Part shown: positions 60,301 through 64,000 of the stretch, piece after piece | Numbering within the stretch: the stretch's first letter is position 1 | How the letters are laid out: every line of letters begins with the position of its first letter | NCBI GenBank assembly: GCA_022559845.1 | Contig: CM040125.1 | Location: 205,508,102-205,572,101 of the forward strand | Length of the DNA: 64,000 nucleotides | Reading direction: 5' to 3' | Source of the DNA: Amorphophallus konjac | Taxonomy: Eukaryota; Streptophyta; Magnoliopsida; Alismatales; Araceae | Position numbers and translations under genes: made by a program | Notes under the pieces: model-generated | The model's database searches: none | Told to the model about the DNA's origin: nothing | What the model saw: only the letters and a program-made list of their open reading frames with translations

Positions 60301-61636
60301 CGGCCCTCACCGTCAGTCTGATCCTTCAGCCAATCTAGCTGGTAGACTTCTTCATATGGCTCACCGTCAATCGGCAAGCCGCTGAGCTATGAAAGACTCC
60401 AAAGGTCCAAAGAGGTCTCTCCCTCCGAAGTGTAGAAGGTGTTATACTCCAGATGGAATACCTTGATCATACTGTAGCATAAACCCCTGGAGATAGGGTA
60501 GCAATACCTTGAGGCGTACACGCTATGATATACGCCAACCTTGACCAGAATGGGAGTGTAATGTTGAAGGACGTAGTCCGTGAACTCCACTGCTCCGAGT
60601 CTAAATGCATGGGCATCGGTGACCTTCAACTCGGCAAACCACCCTACTGAGATCTGATGCTTGAAACAGACTACCAGGCAGTCCAGTAGGAAAGATTCTT
60701 CTTATATCCCCATTTCAGCGGGGCAAGAAATAGACCGAATATGGGCCTCTCTCGGTCGACACGACCCGCAGTGTCATTCCAACAAGCAGGTATGAACTCG
60801 GGCGCCCTGGTCAGCAACCCATCTTCCGGAACCAGGTCCAGTAGTCCGAGTACATCACTCCATCTCCGGGGTTCACCGAGCAGATAAATGGGCTTTCCCC
60901 GCACTACGAAGTCAGTTAGGCTGTCTCTCTCAACAAGCAGCGCCTGCTCAGCTTTCCGAACAAGGAACAAGTCCCTCTTCCCTTGAAGGTTAAACCGCCT
61001 GAGGAAGGACAATAAGTGCTTATCCCTGGGGTGATCCCTCCTGACTGCATCACCACTGTCATAATTAAAGGAATCACCCCCGATGATGAGAAGGTGGCTA
61101 GTGTCCACTGTATCGGTCTCTGAGTCTGAGGATTCTGTGACCGCAGCAAGCTGCTCATGCCCCCGGTCTAGGGAGATCACATTTTCCCATGTCACCACAG
61201 CACGGGAAGCAGAAGAATAAGAAACAGATTGCATCTTATCTGCAAAAGCATGACAAGAAGAATAAACAAAGTCAAAAATAGTTGATGAAAAACAAGATTT
61301 CTGACAAAATTTCGGTAGAGTCTCCCCAGCCCGGGAGATTGCCAGAAAGAAGTGGAACACGTCCATCAAGAGACGGTCCCTAAAACAGGCCATGGGTATC
61401 GCACTGAGGCCGAAACGGAACACCCAGGGGAATAGCTCCGAGGGCAAACCCTACTAGGAGCCTCCTGGGGCCTGGGAAGAGGGATTTGAATCCCGAACGA
61501 CAAAAACTCTCCCTCACCCGCTCGAAGGCCGCCGCTACGCCCCAAACTCACTCGGCGCTGCAGGGAGAATAGGCAGGAGAGAGAAGGAACAGTTACAAAT
61601 GAGATAGCCTAAAGAAAAAAAATTAAAGAAGGAGGG

Positions 61637-61644
61637 CTTATATA
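61637..61644 (-). promoter_or_regulatory. TATA box for the antisense PMD gene
   Basis: In minus sense TATATAAG lies about 190 bp upstream of the ATG at 61447 and outside the LTR (which starts at 61881). This suggests that the antisense gene has its own promoter. Confidence 0.6.
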
Positions 61645-61867
61645 GGGGAGTTCCCCCCTTGGGTTAGTCCGGTGCGCTAAATAGCACGTCGTATTAACCC
61701 TCCCCCATCCAAATGGCACGCCGGATAAGGGCGCGCCGTATTAACAACCCTCTGACCGTGCTAGTTTAAAAGCCATTCCAAGCTTTTGTCATCCAGATGG
61801 GAAATCTACCTACACTGATCTCATCTACTGGTCCTGCTTCACTCGTGCCTTGCTTGCAGCACCCGCG

Positions 61868-61880
61868 GCTGGGGGGCATT
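61868..61880 (+). promoter_or_regulatory. Polypurine tract of Tat-B
   Basis: GCTGGGGGGCATT directly precedes TGTTGGCCC, the start of the 3' LTR. Confidence 0.85.
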
Positions 61881-64000
61881 TGTTGGCCCTTAAAATATGT
61901 TCAACGGCGATCAAGCCTACAAGATAAGAATGATGCGGCCCACTGGAGCGCATAAGCTGAAGAAAGCATGTACACAAGGGTCTTCCCAAGCTACTGGAAC
62001 CTCAGGTCACCCGACATGATCGCTGGGGACGTCACCTCAGGAGGAGCGGAAGAATTCACAATAAACCGACAGTGTCGTCAGGCCTGTCCAATGAACCGGT
62101 ATCGACTCGGTTGTGCCGCATAAACAAATATTCATCATCCGACCAAGGAAGAGAATGCACCCGGTGGTTCACCACCTGACAAGAAACCCTCCTAAGGTGA
62201 TAGAATGTCTCTGGCCCTTCAGAACAGGGAACCGGAGGCTTCGTCGGTAGAAGTCTCGGATAACTCGGCATGGGCACGACTTCTCAGCAAATTAGGTCCG
62301 TCAGTGATCGAATGACCACCCAGTCGAGGTGAAAGCACCTCGAGCAGTATCCCACTCCTCGAGAAAGCTACCAATGCAGGTTAAGTCGAGCCAGCAGCAC
62401 AAACTACTGTGCCGAAGATCGCGTCAGCAAAAAACCCGCGTGTCCAAGCCGAAGATGCATGAGGTTCCGAAAGCAGCCGTTCAGTGGCCTGAAAGCTTTG
62501 TCAAATACTTCCCACCATGGTTTTACAAAACCAAGGTGAGATGAAGGATCACAATAACTCTTGGAGCCAGTCCGGGGCCCGCTGTCAGGCTCGTGTCAAG
62601 TAAACACGACGGAACGGGCTTAATCCGGCGCGCCCTCTAATCCGGCGCGCCCCCCTTTCCGGCACCCTCTTCCCGGCTCGCAAAAGTGACTTGGGCCTTC
62701 TACGACGTGCTCACCTCATGCTGGGGAGGAATCACGCATCAGGCGTGTTATATATGAGCCAATCGACGATCAAAAAGGGAGAGGAGAGTGGAATCTAATA
62801 GATAGAAGAAAATCAAGAGAGAGGAAGGGGCTTGGAAAAGAAGCAAGTCTTCTGAGAGTGAGCCAGAGAGCCACCCTTGCTCCATCCATCTACCTGAAGA
62901 AGCTTGAGGTCAGAGAGGAAGGCCCTTTTCCGATACCCTATTTTCGGCGGTGAAAAGCTTAGGTGGGTTCCGGCGATTTCCTCATTCCCCCCGCTCTACT
63001 ATTTTCCCCTGGCATTGTCTCTGTGAATGAATATGGTCGTAGGGGCGATGACACGAGCGCATCTTCTTCTTCATCCCTCAACTTTTTTTTCTTTCCTCTA
63101 GATTTGGGTTTATACCTGTTTGTGTAAGCTTGACCGGCCTCCGGACGACCGCGCCATGCCGTGGTGAATGTAAACTGTAATGGCCCCTTTTTAATAGTAA
63201 TGTTTGATGCTGAATGAAATAACATCTCCTTGCGCCCTTTGTCGCCCCCTTCTCTTCCTTAGGTTGTATTCAATTTCTAGCATCCTGTATATCATCGTGC
63301 GGATTTCTTCCTCACTGGTGTTGAATATGCCATCATTGCGCGGATTTCTTCTTCGCTGGTGTTGAATATGCCCTGGGTCATCCCAAAAAGGGCTACAGCA
63401 ATCACCCCTCTTCCCGGGGTTTCATTCCAATGGAATGCTTGTATCATGTTTCCATCACTATATCGAGGGTTTTCCTTGCCAGAGGTGTATATATGTGCGC
63501 CTTCCTGGTTGACCCTGGGATCGGTCTCTTGTCACACCTCCATTCCTAATAATGAATTCAGGGGGATAAGGCCGCCCCTAAAGGTTGAACGCATGGTTTT
63601 CTAGCATCATCATTTTCCGAATGCTAACTCACTAATACCTTTTCTAACCGGCTGACCAACTGACTACTATATACATTTATAGACGTAACTGATCATAGTC
63701 AGTTTATTAGCTGAGTGCGTTCTGCATATGCATTGTGTGTGACCATTCCACTCGAGAAGTCTGGTGGCTGGGGAGAGGGGACATTCCCCATGGATACCTC
63801 TGAATCGCCAGTGGATCATAGGATCATGTCTCTTCATGCTTCATGAGCCGTCGGGCGAATATCAATAGGGCTTCATCCTAACATCAAATCCACTATCCCC
63901 AAGGATGCTGTGGTGACCATGGGTTGTGTGCCCGTCGTAGGCTGGCCCTTGAGGTTTCCTCCCTCAATGGTCGTCCCTTTTTTAATCATGCATTGGCCCA
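61881..64000 (+). repeat. Tat-B 3' LTR, runs off the right edge
   Basis: It starts TGTTGGCCCTTAAAATATG. From about 62652 it matches the 5' LTR (40680 onward); the last base shown corresponds to about 42041. GGCGCGCC words occur at 62625-62660. No coding sequence is seen. Confidence 0.9.
62749..62755 (+). promoter_or_regulatory. TATA box of the Tat-B 3' LTR
   Basis: TATATAT in the same context as at 40779, about 870 bp into the LTR. Confidence 0.65.

Larger units (their letters stand above)
53381..61447 (-). pseudogene. Antisense PMD gene of Tat-B, multi-exon, split by a solo LTR
   Basis: Coding blocks on the minus strand run 61447-60671, 60629-60087, 59890-58590, 55803-55054, 54905-54560 and 54545-53381. 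The plant mobile domain core lies near 60500-60340: EYNTFYTSEGETSLDLWSLS, one stop, LSGLPIDGEPYEEVY. Later words SLYLVALCLIYKML and VGLLHFFNAWV fit the same family. Intron acceptors are seen at about 61239 (TGCTTTTGCAG), 55570 (GTGTAG), 55220 (CATTGCAG), 55002 (GGATTTCAG) and 54495 (ATATCAG), with GT donors at 55288, 55088 and 54551. The last exon encodes a long Glu/Ala-rich coiled coil (to 53381). Once the LTR is set aside the frame continues, with one TAA eleven codons later. The role is unknown. Confidence 0.78.
40673..64000 (+). mobile_element. Tat-B: Tat-lineage Ty3/gypsy element with antisense PMD gene
   Basis: The order is: 5' LTR lacking its first ~770 bp, a fold-back joint in place of the primer site and leader, gag from an internal position, protease, linker, RT, two RNase H domains, integrase, an inverted primer-site/U5 scrap, satellite-like repeats, the antisense PMD gene, the polypurine tract, and a 3' LTR running off the right edge. 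The second RNase H and the additional antisense gene place it in the Tat group (Retand/Ogre relatives). Loss of the leader and several stops make it defective. Confidence 0.88.

Noticed and set aside
1..64000. Host genes, tRNA or rRNA genes, CRISPR arrays
   Set aside because: None is seen. tRNA-like words are only primer-binding sites, and the regular repeats are LTR minisatellites without spacer structure.

Overview
This window is transposable-element DNA from a large plant nuclear genome, and I recognise no ordinary host gene in it. Evidence for a plant: initiator-Met primer-binding sites, a Sirevirus-like Ty1/copia gag, a Ty3/gypsy polyprotein ending in a Tekay-type chromodomain, Tat-lineage Ty3/gypsy elements with a second RNase H, and spliced plant mobile domain (PMD) genes. 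Every long reading frame carries stops or gaps, so most of this is fossil sequence. I cannot name the species.

The layout is nested. The oldest layer is a pair of head-to-head Tat elements. Tat-A (minus strand) runs from about 40,672 down to 13,120 and continues beyond the left edge. Tat-B (plus strand) runs from about 40,680 to beyond 64,000. Their 5' LTRs face each other and form an inverted repeat with arms of about 2.36 kb (38,307-40,672 and 41,005-43,368).

Inside Tat-A, from left to right: a Tekay element (3,532-13,119) with 4.1-kb LTRs, itself hit in its 5' LTR by copia-type sequence (1-3,531); a copia solo LTR (18,553-20,638); and a 16.9-kb LTR element, E4 (21,304-38,155), which has no gag or pol but carries two decayed PMD genes. 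E4 contains E5 (29,378-36,716), whose two ~2.1-kb LTRs are separated by only 94 bp. One E5 LTR is split by another copia solo LTR (31,953-34,872).

Tat-B keeps gag, protease, reverse transcriptase, two RNase H domains and integrase (43,411-50,755), a satellite-like 3' region (50,891-52,800), and an antisense, intron-containing PMD gene (61,447-53,381) with its own TATA box. That gene is split by a third copia solo LTR (55,809-58,585). The right-hand Tat-B LTR starts at 61,881.

The most notable points are: PMD genes carried by Tat-B (antisense) and by the gag/pol-less E4; E5 with its minimal internal region; the LTR palindrome; a fold-back at the Tat-B 5' end with 4-bp microhomologies at both joints; and family-specific arrays of GC-rich hairpin words in the LTRs of four unrelated element families.
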